From: Mycogone perniciosa
Lineage: Eukaryota; Ascomycota; Sordariomycetes; Hypocreales; Hypocreaceae
DNA: 64,000 nt
Assembly: GCA_025331125.1 (NCBI GenBank)
Contig: JAOALB010000107.1
Location: 1-64,000, forward strand
Direction of reading: 5' to 3'
Of the stretch, positions 1 through 11,309 are shown in pieces. Both the position numbers and the translations under genes were made by a program. Positions within the stretch are counted from its first letter, which is position 1, and each line of letters opens with the position of its first letter. The notes below the pieces were generated by a model that was not told where the DNA came from, made no database searches, and saw only the letters and a list, made by a program, of their open reading frames with translations.

Positions 1-1
1 T

Positions 2-78
2 GTGCGTTGGAATGAAGGAATGTGTCATGTTGTGGAATGTGCCGTGATGTGGAATAATCCGTTACTGAGGTTGACAAG
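2..78 (+). other. Possible intron before the esterase terminal exon
   Basis: GTGCGT at position 2 fits a fungal 5' splice site, and ACAAG ending at 78 fits a 3' splice site. Between them the translation (W- and C-rich) does not look like an esterase. Right after the acceptor, RALPSSTL matches the family's usual LRSLPxSTL segment. The implied 77-bp intron is a normal size for ascomycetes. If correct, the visible coding exon is 79-808. This is inference from splice-like signals and loss of family similarity; no clear branch point was seen. Confidence 0.4.
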
Positions 79-808
79 GGCCCTGCCTTCCAGTACACTA
101 ATGGCTGCCAATGCCAAACAGATCGCTGATGCGCCCTATGGTTCATTCGTATACGCACCAGCGATTGACGGCGATTTCGTGCCGGGCATGCCTTCAAAGC
201 TGGTCCTTCAAGGCGCGTTCGCTAAGGATATCTCCATCTTCGCTTCCTATGAAAGGCGCGATGGGATATTATTCACGGATCCAGCAGCTTTTAACAATGA
301 GACATTATTCAGGCGACAGATAAGAGCCCTGTTGTCATCAGCGTCGGAAAAGAATCTTGATTTTGTGCTCAACACACTTTATCCGGCGAAATATGATGGG
401 TCACACCCCTACAATACCTCTCTTGAGCGTGCACAATTGCTCATTGCGGAGTCTGTAATTATGTGCAATGAGAACGCTTTTCTTAAATCTGCAGTTCAGC
501 AGCGAATTCCCGCTTTTGTCTATCAGTTTTCCGTTCATCCAGCATTGCACGGTAATGACCAGTCTTACATCTTCTCCAATGGGCCAACACGAGGGGTGGA
601 TCCTGAGGTTGCGAGCCTACTGAAGTACGCTATAGCCGGCTTTGTTACCAAGGGCTCGCCAGACCAGTCACCCATCTCCAAGGTTTCAATCCCTCCGTAT
701 GGGGAGGGTGAATCGATCCTCAATGTGGTCATAAATGGATCGACTGTTATTCGGGATCCTGCAGCGAACGAAAGATGCAATTGGTGGCAGAAGGCGTTGT
801 ATTATTAA
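2..808 (+). CDS. Carboxylesterase / type-B lipase, C-terminal part (5' end outside window)
   Basis: This is the C-terminal ~245 residues of a fungal type-B carboxylesterase (alpha/beta-hydrolase, cholinesterase/lipase family), which hydrolyses carboxylic esters and is usually secreted. Seen: the block PAIDGDFVPGMPS (about residues 53-65) and the motif ASYERRDGILFT (81-92), which aligns with the family's N-x-x-E-G-x-x-F. There Asp87 takes the place of the usual catalytic Glu. FVYQFSVHPALHGNDQSY (172-189) carries the catalytic His183. The end is CNWWQKALYY and stop at 806-808. The nucleophile (GESAG) and oxyanion region would lie upstream, outside the window. A Met is available at base 2, but residues 1-25 do not resemble the family and probably read through an intron (see next entry). 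Normal base composition, with no sign of RIP. The next feature downstream is a gypsy element starting 235 bp after the stop. Confidence 0.85.
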   Translation: MRWNEGMCHVVECAVMWNNPLLRLTRALPSSTLMAANAKQIADAPYGSFVYAPAIDGDFVPGMPSKLVLQGAFAKDISIFASYERRDGILFTDPAAFNNETLFRRQIRALLSSASEKNLDFVLNTLYPAKYDGSHPYNTSLERAQLLIAESVIMCNENAFLKSAVQQRIPAFVYQFSVHPALHGNDQSYIFSNGPTRGVDPEVASLLKYAIAGFVTKGSPDQSPISKVSIPPYGEGESILNVVINGSTVIRDPAANERCNWWQKALYY

Positions 809-1042
809 CAGATTAGTCAGATGCCTCCCGCTAAGGCGCTGAGAGGTCCTGCTTGTAGGTTAGGCCCCTGCCTAACTTGTGTTGTTTTTCATCCATATTT
901 TCTATTCTCTTCTTTAGTGTAATATTATAAAGGCACGATTAGGAATTATTATTGGACTACGTATTCTATTTATTATTATTACTAATAACCTTATATATTG
1001 GCCTTTTTTGGAAACTATATAAGATGTTATTTATCAAATATT
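809..1042. other. Esterase 3' flank and transition into AT-rich DNA
   Basis: No gene here. It contains a short hairpin at 859-876 (7-bp stem GTTAGGC/GCCTAAC, loop CCCT) that may lie in the esterase 3' UTR. From ~885 the composition shifts to AT-rich. The last five bases (1038-1042, ATATT) are the left target-site duplication of the gypsy element that follows. Confidence 0.6.
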
Positions 1043-1214
1043 TGTCACGGCACCGACCGTAACGCGATATTGACGCCCTGTTACGTGAGCTCCGGTTACG
1101 TAACCAGGCCCTAACGCGTTCCTAGCTATAGCTTTCCGTAAAGCCTTAGGGCTTCCTTGCTCTCTACGGCACAATAACAATATTTGCCTTAACCTGCCTT
1201 CCTATACTGTAATA
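1043..1214 (+). repeat. Gypsy 1 5' LTR
   Basis: Begins TGTCACGGCAC and ends ATACTGTAATA, which corresponds to GTGCCGTGATA in the least damaged copy. The ends form an 11-bp inverted repeat, with the final TA a RIP product of the usual CA. The sequence just inside (GTTTATACTGTCC) does not match a familiar tRNA primer site. Confidence 0.92.
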
Positions 1215-4200
1215 GTTTATACTGTCCTTTAACTTAGCTATACTGTCGCAAAGTATATACTTAACTAATTATAAACTTCTTTAAATTCCCCCTTTATTCC
1301 TAAACCTATAATAATGCCTTTATAGCCTAGCCTTTACCCTTTAAATCCTATACTTATAAGAAACTAATTATAAATAAAAGAAATATAAATACCTTAAACC
1401 TTACTTTATAACTTAACTTAGCTTAATAGACTATAGTCTTTACTATAAAGCTAGCGCTTTTTTTTTTCTTTTTAAAACCTTATAAAAATTTAATATTAAT
1501 GGTAATTATATATATTTAATAAATGTAATTATTAAAGATAATAACTTTTATTATTAATTTTATTTTTTTAATTAAATAATAAATAAAAGTTTAATTTAAT
1601 AGGAAAAATAAAAGTAAACCTTTAAATAAGCTTTTTTAAAATAAATAATTAAAAATTAAAACTTTAAAGTATAAATTAAAGTTTAAGTTAAAGCTTTAAA
1701 TATAATTTTACTATTAAACTTTAAAAATAATAATTTATTTAACTACTATTAAATTAAAAACTTTAAATAATTTAATAGTAAATAAAAACATATTATTAAA
1801 TATTAATAAAAATATATTAACTAATACTTTTAAATTAATATTACTTTTATAAGTAATTAATTAATCTTTTTAATTAAATTTAAAAAGATTTTATATATTA
1901 TAAGCCTTTTAAAGGGAAATATATATTAACTGCAATAAAAAAACTTTAATATTATTATTAAAAAGTTTAATAACTTTACCTAATAGTATTAAAAAATTAA
2001 TATAATGCTTTTTATTAATTTTAATAAATAATATAAAATAATTAACTTATTTTAAAAGGTATTGTAGTCTTTTAATAATTTATATATATTAAATAAACCG
2101 TTTTAAAACTTTATAGTAAAGTGATTTATATTAGGCAGTAAATATAATAAAACTATTAAATACATAATAAAGGCTTTAAAAATAAAAGTTTTTTAAAAAT
2201 TTACTAATACTATAAAGACTTAAATAATTAAGCTAAATAAGTTTAATTTTATTAAATAATATTAACTTTATTAAATTATTTATAATAGGCTTTAAAAAAG
2301 CATTTACTATAATACTTTCTGCGCTATTTAAATAGGCCAGTTTTAATAAAACTATTAATAATAATAATATTATTATTAACGCTAGTAAAATAACTAAATA
2401 AATAATTAAATAAACAATTAAACTGCCGCTTTAATATTAACCAGTAACCTAATATAGCTAAATACTATATATACTATACTACTTTACCTTTAAATCTTTT
2501 ATAAAGAATATATTATTAAAAGACTATACTTTTACTATAAAATAGTAAATTATAGCTTTAATAAATGCAATAAAAAGAAATAAGCTAATATATATTACAG
2601 AAATCTATATTAAATATAAAACTAAAATTATTAAATTTAATTATATTAGCTATAGTTTAATTTAATAGTATTTAAAAGCTAGCAGTAAAATAGCCTAGTA
2701 AAGTATAATAATTGAACCCTAATAGTATATTAATATTACCTGTAATATTTAATTAATTTATAAATCTAAGCTTTAAATAATATACCCTCTTTAAATATTA
2801 ATAAAGATAATAACTATAGCGCTGCTTTATTTACTTTTAACCTAGTTTAATTTAGCTAGCTACATTTATTAAAAACTTAAACTTAACTTATAAATTAAAA
2901 AAAAGATTAATATTTATTAAAAGTTATAAACAGAGGTTAGCTATAAATAATAGTATTATTTTAAAATAGATTTACTGCTGCCTTTTTAATTAAAAGCCTT
3001 TTAAACTTAAATTAATAAATAGTAAGTTTTTTAATATAAACTGTATTATCTTTTATATATAATATTTATATTAATATAAAAGCTTTAATAAATAGCAGCT
3101 ATATACTTTAAACTTTTATTAACTGCGCATTTATTAAATAATTTAGTATTACTATTTAATAACTGCTATTTATTAAAAACCTTTTTTTTATTAATAAAAA
3201 TATAATTAATAAAATTTTAAACTTTTTTATTATATAAACTATAATTAGCCTTTATAAAGAACTTTACCTCTTTTTTATTATAAATATCTTTAATAATGTA
3301 TTTATTATCTTTAACCTTTTATAGTTAAAAAAATATAATTTTAATATTAATTAAAAAGAATTAACTATTACTTTTAAATCCTATTACTATTATAACTATT
3401 GCCTTTTAAAAGATATAGCTAGCTTTATATAAATTTTAATAATAATTAAAATAAAGAATAACTTTATTAAAGTTAATATAAAAAATATATATTACTAGTA
3501 ATTAATAATTAAAGATACTTTAAATAAAGTAAAGCTTAATTTAATTAAATAAAAAACTATATTATATTAATAACTATTAATTAAAAAAATTTAAAAAAAA
3601 GGAAAACTATAATTTAATTAAAGAGGGAGTTTATAAACTATATATTTAATGAACTTTAATATTAAATTAAAATTACTATATAATTTATAAATATAACAGA
3701 ATTAATAATAAAGAAATATAAGTATAAATAATCTTAAATTAAATATATATAAAACTGCTGCTTTTTTTTATAATTTATAGTTAATAATAAAAAGGAAAAC
3801 CTTTATTAAAGCTATTATTATTACCTTTTAATATACTACTTCCGCAAAATTAAACTAAACTTTAAAACTAAAAAGTATATTTGAATATAGCAGATATATA
3901 GATAATAGCAGCTATAAACTTTATTACCTTTTATTATTAATTATATATTTATATAATAAAAGTAACTTAAAAGAAATTAATAAAATTATTAAAAATGAAA
4001 AATTAATATTTACTAGCCTATTAAAGCTTTTAAATAAATTTTTCTAATAAATATTTATAAAATAAAAATATTATATTAAAGTAAAAATAATATTATTAAA
4101 AGAAATATATAATTTTATTACTAAATATTACTCTTTAATATAATTGAAAAAGATTATAGCTATTAATATAAAGAGGTTTATAGCAGGAAAGCTTAAGTTT

Positions 4201-4250
4201 AATAAACTAAATATTTCAAAAAACTACTATTTTAGCTATATAACCTATAT
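1215..4250 (+). other. Gypsy 1 leader and gag region, no recognisable motif
   Basis: About 3 kb of heavily AT-mutated element interior, colinear with the reverse-strand gypsy 2 pieces (52362-52263, 52089-51309, 43634-42986, and on from ~14666 downward). By position this should be the leader, gag and protease. I could not recognise a zinc knuckle or protease active site. Confidence 0.5.
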
Positions 4251-4279
4251 AATACTTTCCTGCTAAAAATAGTATATAA

Positions 4280-5500
4280 ACTTCCTTTATAATAAGCTTA
4301 AAACTATAAGATTAAGATATTATTAGGAAAAGACCTTTTATATTAAAAGAATAAGCTATTTTTATTTAATAAACTATAAATAATAGAAAAATAATTAAAT
4401 AATAATTTACTAAAAGGATTTATTTATAAACTGCAAATATAATATACTACTCTTTTCCTTTTAGCTATAAAATTAAAAGGCAGTATCTATATCTATTAAA
4501 ACTATTAAAGGTTAAATAATATTACTATTAAAAATTAATACCTATTACTATTAATCTAGGAAACCTTTAATACTTTAAGCTATATAAAAGTATATATAAA
4601 ATTTAATATTATTACTGCATTTAATAACCTTTATATCGCTAAAAGAGATATATAAAAAATAATATTTATTATAAAGTTTAGCCTTTTTAAAATATTAATT
4701 ATACTTCTTAGCCTTTATAATATACCTACTATATTCTAATACTATATTAACTATACTCTTTATAATCTTTTTAACTATATTTATATAGTATACTTTAATA
4801 ATATCTTTATATACTGGTTAAGCTAGAAGAAATATTAAAAATATATTTATAAAATAATAGCCTGCCTTTAAAACACTAGCCTTTAAATTAATATTGTTAA
4901 ATATAAATGTAAAATAATAAAAGTAAGATACTTTAGCTTAATTATTACTTTAAAAGGATTAAAGATAAATTTTAAAAAGGTTAAAGCTATATTAAACTAG
5001 TAACTATTTAAAGGAGTAAAAGACTTATAAAAATTCTTTAACTTTATAAACTTTTATTACTATTTTATTTAAAGATACTTTAAAATAGCTGTACTATTAA
5101 ATAAACTTTTAAAAAAGGATTAACTATATATTTAAAGAGAAAAATAATAAAAAGCCTTTAATTTAATTAAATATATTTTTAAATTCACTTTAATTTTAGC
5201 CCTTTTAATTATAATGAGTAAATGGTCTTTAAAATAAATGCCCTTAATTAAATATGAGGCAGTATTTTATTATAATATAATAAAAAAGGCATTTTATATT
5301 TTATTGTATTCTTTTCTATAAAGTATAACATTTAAGAATATTATTATAAAATCTATAATAAGAAACTCCTAGCTATTATTAAAGTAATAAAAACGTAGCG
5401 CTTAAAATTATAAAGCTTATAAAAATTTAATATTATTATAAACTATAAAATCTTTAAATACTTTACTTTAATTAAAGCTTTAAATTAATAATAAATCTAA
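4280..5500 (+). pseudogene. Gypsy 1 reverse transcriptase and RNase H relic
   Basis: Decayed pol of a Ty3/gypsy element. At about 4715-4850 the reading resembles the family run N-A-P-A-T-F-Q-x-x-I-N followed by the catalytic Y-L-D-D-I-L-I-Y. Here it reads YNIPTIF and YFNNIFIY, so both catalytic Asp have become Asn, as expected from G>A mutation. Around 4915-4985, RYFSLIITLKGLKINFKKV matches the block after the palm domain (YLGxxIxxxGIxxxPxKV). At about 5000-5060, KFFNFINFYYYFI matches the FLGxxNFYRRFI segment leading into RNase H. Stops are frequent; it is certainly non-functional. Confidence 0.8.
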
Positions 5501-5559
5501 TAGTTTAAATTTCTTTTTAACTTTAACTTTTATATTATTTATTAATTTACCTTCAACGC

Positions 5560-6400
5560 TATAAAGCTTAATACTTTAAATACAAAAACAGAAAATGAGT
5601 TTATAAAATTAAATCCCTTTAATAATTGAAATAAAAAGAGGTAATATATTGTCCTTTTATATAGTTCTTTTAGCTTTAAAGTTTAAATAAACCTTTAAAA
5701 AGAAATTTTATTAAATATACAAATATTTATAAAGGCTGCCCCTATAGCAATAATAATACTTATAGAAAATAAATTAATTAATAACTTAATTGCAATAGTA
5801 TATAAATAAAATATTACGGTGAAAGAAATAGTAACTATACATTAAAACTTTAATATTTATTAATAATTAAAGTAGCTGTATAAATAATTATTAAATAATA
5901 AATAATAAAGTCTATTATTAAAAGCAGCTTTTTATTCCCTTTAATAATAAACTTTATATATAAATCTTATTTAAAAACTACTTTAGCAGCCTAGCTAGAT
6001 ATTTAAATAGGTTTAAAACTTTAAACTTTATTAGCTAAATATATTAATAGCTATAAATCTGAAAAGACACTAAAGTATTTATATAAGCCTATAAACTATA
6101 TATTAAAATGAAGGCCTTATAACCTTTACTATAAAGTTTCCTTTAACTACTGCTAATCTTATTTTATATATAATTAAATATTTTTATTAACTATATTATA
6201 CTACTGCTTAAATCCTACTACTATAATATTACCTATAAATATTTATTAATAGTAGTTTACTGCTTTACTAAAATATATTACTTTATACCTATTACTTTAC
6301 TATTGATAAAAAAGCTAGCTAATATATTTATTAATAAAATTTACTGCCTTTATAATATACTTAATAATTTTATATTAAGATTTTAAAAATAAATTTTAAA
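5560..6400 (+). pseudogene. Gypsy 1 integrase relic
   Basis: Downstream of RT/RNase H. At about 6050-6370 the translation keeps the outline of the integrase core: a segment like D-F-I-T-G-L-P near 6040-6070, VYCFTKIYYFIPI near 6250-6290 (family V-D-R-L-T-K-x-x-H-F-I-P), then LANIFINKIYCLYN (family LAxxFxxxIxxLHG). The order RT-RNase H-integrase separates Ty3/gypsy from Ty1/copia. The H2C2 finger upstream and any chromodomain between 6400 and 7500 could not be read reliably. Confidence 0.75.
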
Positions 6401-7514
6401 GTAATTAAAAGTTATATTAAAGTGGTTATTAGCCTTTTATTTTAAAATTAATAGTTAAATTAAAAAGATTAATATAAATATAAAACAATACCTATAAGCT
6501 TGTATTAACTTTTACTAAAATAACTAAATCTTTTAGCTTTTATTAACTAAATTCGCTGCAAATAATATAATATTTAAAACTACTAGTGTATTATTATTTT
6601 TCGCTAATCATAATTTTAACCTTTACTTAAAAATAAAGCCTTTATAGCCTTGCCCGCCAAACCTTTCCGCAGTAAAGAAAAGAGAGTTCTTTTATACTAA
6701 TACTATTATTAATTAATTTAAATGTATTATTATATAACTAAAGGCTTATATTAAAGCTTTAAAAAAGAATATAAAGAAAATATAAATATATAAAAAAAGA
6801 TATTACTAGTCTATACTATTAGGCAAAAAGTCTTTATTAATATATAAAATATCAAGATTAACTAGTTAATAAAAAAGCTAAATAATAAATAAAGAGGACT
6901 TTATATCATAATAATAGTATATTTATAAGCCTATATTATTAATTTACTAAAAGGTATAAGAATCTTTCTAGTCTTATATTACTTTCTCTTATAACTTAAA
7001 ACAGCTACTTTACTGCGCTTTAAGTAAAAAACAACTAATAAAGCTAAGTTAAAAAATATCTAAAGTAAAGTATTAAAAAAGGAACATAATATAAATAAAA
7101 TATAAAAAAAGTAAATGTTTAAAGCGCTTTTAGATTATTATAATAATAATAGTTTTTACTATTTTATTAAATAAAGATATTATACTATTATATAATAATT
7201 AATTAAAGACCTATAAAGCTAAAAGAAAATAATATAAAGCTTTTATATAAAAAACTTAAAAAAGCTAAGCCTATTATAATAAATATTAAAAGGAATTATA
7301 AAAAAAGAAAAAAAGGAAATAGCTAAAAAAAAACTAATATTTACAGAGTATTAATTAAAGACTATACTATATTAAAGCCTATAATTAAACTATATATTAC
7401 TAACACTAAAAACTATATAATTCGCCCTATTTACCTTTATATTAAAAGTATTAAAATAAATTACCTGGAATTTCAATTTATATAAGCAATATAGCTATTC
7501 GCGGCTGAATAGCG

Positions 7515-7532
7515 AGATAGGAGGGGGGGTAC
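7515..7532 (+). other. Polypurine tract of gypsy 1
   Basis: GATAGGAGGGGGGGTAC lies immediately upstream of the 3' LTR start at 7533. In LTR elements this run primes plus-strand DNA synthesis. The same run is seen in reverse complement (CCCCCCCTCC) at ~10183-10192 next to the gypsy 2 3' LTR. Confidence 0.88.
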
Positions 7533-7703
7533 TGTTACGGCACTGACTGTAACGCGATGTTAACGCCCTGTTACGTAAGCTCTAGTCATATAACCAGGCC
7601 CTAACGCGTTCCTAGCTATGCCTTCCGTAGAGCCTTAGGGCTTCCTTGCTCTCTATAGTATAATAACGATATTTGCCCTGACCTGCCTTCCTGTGCCATA
7701 ATA
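7533..7703 (+). repeat. Gypsy 1 3' LTR
   Basis: Starts TGTTACGGCAC and ends GTGCCATAATA. It aligns over its whole length with the 5' LTR, most differences being C/T or G/A. It is followed by the right TSD ATATT at 7704-7708. Confidence 0.92.
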
Positions 7704-7932
7704 ATATTATTAAAACATTACTTTATCTTTAACTAATTGCTGTATCTTAAGCCAGTACAGTATCTTAACTAAATAAATTAAGTCTAGGTAATAGATTTAT
7801 TTGTTTAACTAATTAATTAAAGTAAATTTAATTATTTAGTAAATAACTAAATTTATTAAATAAACTTATTATAAACTTTTATTCCTTTATAATTATTAAT
7901 AATTTTACTATAAATCTTATTTTATTTAAGAA
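7704..7932. other. Spacer between gypsy 1 and copia A
   Basis: 229 bp of AT-rich sequence that matches no element in the window apart from the 5-bp TSD at its left end. No ORF or RNA gene seen. Its last five bases (AAGAA, 7928-7932) should be the left target duplication of copia A; the right one lies beyond the window. Confidence 0.6.
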
Positions 7933-8206
7933 TTGTTAGGGTAGGTAGGCTAAAGACCTACTGCTTATTAGCGCTTATTAGCGCTAGGGAGCTTTTATTT
8001 GCTTATATAGTAGATGTAAGCTAATATATATACCGTATAAGCGATATATTAGACTATATAGGCGCTTATAATATATATTCTCTACCTTTTCCTTTATATT
8101 AGCTATATATATATATAGTAAAGCTATTATTATATATTCTTTAATAGAATTAAGCTTTATTCCTATTCTCTTTATACTTTATATAACTATACCGCGCTCT
8201 ATTATA
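7933..8206 (+). repeat. Copia A 5' LTR
   Basis: 274 bp, the same length as all four LTRs of copia B and C. It begins TGTTAGGGTAGGTAGGC and ends at the position of GCGACA, mutated here to ATTATA. It is followed by GTTATAAGCCTAGG, the likely primer-binding site (8207-8220). Confidence 0.88.
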
Positions 8207-9589
8207 GTTATAAGCCTAGGTAATAACTTTAATTAAATTACTAGAAACTTTTATTTAATATTATTTTTTCCTTTATACCTTTTTTATGTTTATGTTTATA
8301 CTATAAAACCTATTTTTAATAATAAATAACATAAAAGATTTACCTTTTATAAAGCTTAAATTACTAAAGTAGTAAATTAAATAAATAACTTTTTTATAAA
8401 CTATCTAACTACTATTAAAGTATAGAAAAAGCTTAATCTAAATATCTTTTAAAAGCTAAGCGACTATTTCCCTACTCCTTTAGCGCCTACATTTACTTAA
8501 ATAAAAGAAAAGGCAATAGTTAAATTTAAAGATAAAGCCGATATTAATAAAATTATAGCCTATTATTATAGTCTACTCTAAAAGTATCAAAATACTATAA
8601 ATATAAATATAAAAAAAAGCAAAATTAAAACTGTAATATATAAATAAATTTAAAAGACTATTAACTATAACCTTTATAGCTTAGCCTTAACTAACCTAAA
8701 AGTAAAGTATTTATAGCTAGCTACTATAAAAGTAAATAAAGATAATAATAATAATAAAAATAATATATAAACCTAATTCTTTATTTACTAGATTATTAAA
8801 AGGTTTAGATTATACTTTTCTTTATATTAGGAAATAAATAAAGAAAAAATATATATCTTTTATTAATAAGTTTTATATAAAGCAGTATATAAAAGTATAA
8901 AATTAAAAGTATAGTATATAAATTAATTATATATCTATATATATGCTGTTTATTATAAACTATTTAAAGCTATAAAAATATTTTTTAAAATAATATTTTT
9001 AAAAGCTATTAAAGTTTACCATACTTCAAGCTTTATTATATATTATTTATATTATATAAATATATTAATTAAAAGTAATAAATAGAAAAGAACCTTTACT
9101 TTCAATTAATTTAACTGTTTTTTTCAAATAATATAAAGAATATAGCATTTAGCGCTTAAAGACTATATATAATATTTAATAACTGCTTAAATAATATAAT
9201 TTTAAACAATAACTTATACTTTAATATACCTGTTAATATAAACTATTTATATATTTTTAAAAAGTATATTTAAATAGCGTTAAAATACAGTGAAGTTTAA
9301 ACTATATTTACAAGAAAGCCAAATAAATTAATAAAGTATAAACTCTCCTTTAAGTAAATAAATACAATCTGCGCGCGCCTTTAAGAAAATAAATAGGCTA
9401 TTTTACGCGAAAAGCTTTTATAGAAAGGTATAAATTTATTTTTATTAATTAAAAAAGGAAAAGGCCTATACTTTTAAGTAGCTTTAATTTCCTTAAGCTT
9501 ACTTAATAAAAGCGAAAAGAATCCTGCTATATATATAATAAATATTTTAATATATATAAAAGGAAGGGATATACTTTATAGACTTTTAT

Positions 9590-9890
9590 AAAGCACTTTC
9601 TTTTATACTTATAATGCTATTTAGCTAGTAAATAGCAGGAACTTCTTTATCTTTAGCTTTTTGATCTTAAATATAAAAGACAACTATATTAAAGCAGGTA
9701 TAATTAAATATTTAATTTTAAAGAAAGGATATCGCTTATTTAAAGATACTTTCTGTAATTTATTAAAAGGAATTATATACTTTATTAAAGTTATAAATAT
9801 CGCTATAGTAAAAGGATTTTATATTAATATTATATTAACTTTAAAGTTTTATAAAGTAAAGATTTAGCTTATAAAATATAATAATATACT
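9590..9890 (+). pseudogene. Copia A protease-region relic
   Basis: A 68-codon open stretch (9661-9867) survives here. It reads ILNIKDNYIKAGIIKYLI near its start and IVKGFYINIILTL near its end. The last part resembles the segment G-F-x-V-N-I-V-S that follows the aspartic protease active site in Ty1/copia polyproteins. Homologous stretches occur in copia B (~34790-34985, +) and copia C (49388-49591, -). No intact D-S/T-G was found, and it is only a fragment of a larger decayed ORF. Confidence 0.6.
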
Positions 9891-10006
9891 GTATATCAAT
9901 ATAGTTAACTTAAATACTATTATAGCTATAGTAAAGTATAGGTTTAACTTTTTATTTCCTTAATATAAACCTTTATCTTTTTATATTACTCTTATATTTA
10001 AGTATT

Positions 10007-10178
10007 TATTATGGTATAAGAAGGCAGGTTAGGGCAAATATTATTGTTATACTGTAAAGAGCAAGGAAGCCCTAAGGCTTTACAGAAACCTATAGCTAAG
10101 AACGCGTTAAGGCCTAGTTATATAATTAAAGCTTATATAACAGGGCGTTAATATTGCGTTACAGTTAATGCTATAATA
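10007..10178 (-). repeat. Gypsy 2 3' LTR
   Basis: 172 bp, reverse complement of the gypsy 1 LTR, with ends TATTATGGTAT and ATGCTATAATA. TSD GTATT lies directly to the left (10002-10006), and the reverse-complemented polypurine tract directly to the right (10179-10195). Confidence 0.9.
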
Positions 10179-11309
10179 ATACCCCCCCTCCTATTTTACT
10201 ATTTAGCTGCAGATAGCTATATTATTTATATAAATTAAAATTTTAAGTAATTTATTTTAATACTTTTAATATACAGGTAAATAAAGTAAATTATATAGTT
10301 TTTAATATTAATAATATATAGTTTAATTATAGGCTTTAATATAGTATAGTCTTTAATTAACGCTTTATTTGCATTAATTCTTTTTTAACTATTTCCTTTT
10401 TTTCTTTTTTTATAATTCTTTTTAATACCTATTATAATAAGTTTAGCTTTTTTAAATTTTTTATATAAAGGTTTTATATTACCTTCTCTTACCTTTATAA
10501 ATCTTTAGCTAATGATTATATAGCAGTATAGTATTTTTATTTAATAAAATAATAAAAACTATTTTTATTATAATAATGTAAAAGCACTTTAAACTCCTAC
10601 TTCTTTTATACTTTATCTATATTATTTTCCTTTTCTAATACATTACTTTAAAGATTCTTTAATTTAGCTTTATTAATTATCCTTTACTTAAAATATAGTA
10701 AAGTAATTATTTTAAATTGTAAAAGAGAGTTATATAAAAGTAAAAAGATTTTTATACTTTTTAGTAAACTAATAGCGCAGGCTTATAAATATACCTTTAT
10801 TATTATATAAAGTTTTGCCTATTTATTATTTAGCTTTGTTATTAGCTAGTTAATCTTTATATTTTATATATTTTATATATTAATAAAGACCTTTTGCTTA
10901 ATTATATAAATTAATAATACCTTTTTCTATATATTTACATTTTCTTTATATCTTTTTTTTAAAGCGTTAATAAAGGCCTTTAATTATATAATAATATATT
11001 TCAATTAATCGGTAATAGTATTAATATAAAAGAACTTTCTTTTCTTTACTATAAAAAGGTTTAGTGGGCAAAGCTATAAAGGCTTTATCTTTAAGTAAAG
11101 GTTAAAACTATAGTTAACGAAAAACAGCAATACACTAATAGTTTTAAATATTATATTATTTACAGTAAATTCAGTTAATAAAAGCCAGTAAACTTAGGTA
11201 TTTTAATAAAAGTTAATAAAAGTTTATAGATATTATTTTATATTTATATTAATTGTTTTAATTTTACTATTAGTTTTAAAGTAAAAGGTTAATAACTATT
11301 TTAATATAA

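Larger units (their letters stand above)
1043..7703 (+). mobile_element. Gypsy 1: full-length Ty3/gypsy LTR retrotransposon, RIP-inactivated
   Basis: A 6.66-kb element with LTRs of 172 bp (1043-1214) and 171 bp (7533-7703). It is flanked by a perfect 5-bp target duplication, ATATT, at 1038-1042 and 7704-7708. A polypurine tract abuts the 3' LTR, fixing the + orientation. Decayed pol runs in the Ty3/gypsy order: RT, RNase H, then integrase. Gag should occupy ~1215-4000, but nothing recognisable survives there. All frames are broken by C>T/G>A stops, so the copy cannot encode proteins. The other copies here are gypsy 2 and the solo LTR. Confidence 0.92.
7933..10006 (+). mobile_element. Copia A, segment 1 (5' LTR, gag, protease region)
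   Basis: First part of a Ty1/copia element related to copia B and C. It has a 274-bp 5' LTR, a primer site, a decayed gag region and the protease-region relic at ~9590-9890. It stops at 10006, where gypsy 2 is inserted. The sequence resumes at 52535: joining 10006 to 52540 restores colinearity with copia B around 35100-35220. The duplicated GTATT (10002-10006 and 52535-52539) marks the insertion. Confidence 0.88.

Noticed and set aside
111..323. 70-codon + strand ORF overlapping the esterase
   Set aside because: Different frame of the same exon, no family resemblance; a shadow.
565..780. 71-codon reverse-strand ORF within the esterase
   Set aside because: Antisense shadow of the conserved esterase C-terminus.
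1261..7500. tRNA, rRNA or CRISPR-like arrays in the AT-rich regions here and throughout the window
   Set aside because: No cloverleaf with conserved boxes, no rRNA stretches, no regularly spaced repeats; repeated words come from AT bias and element copies.
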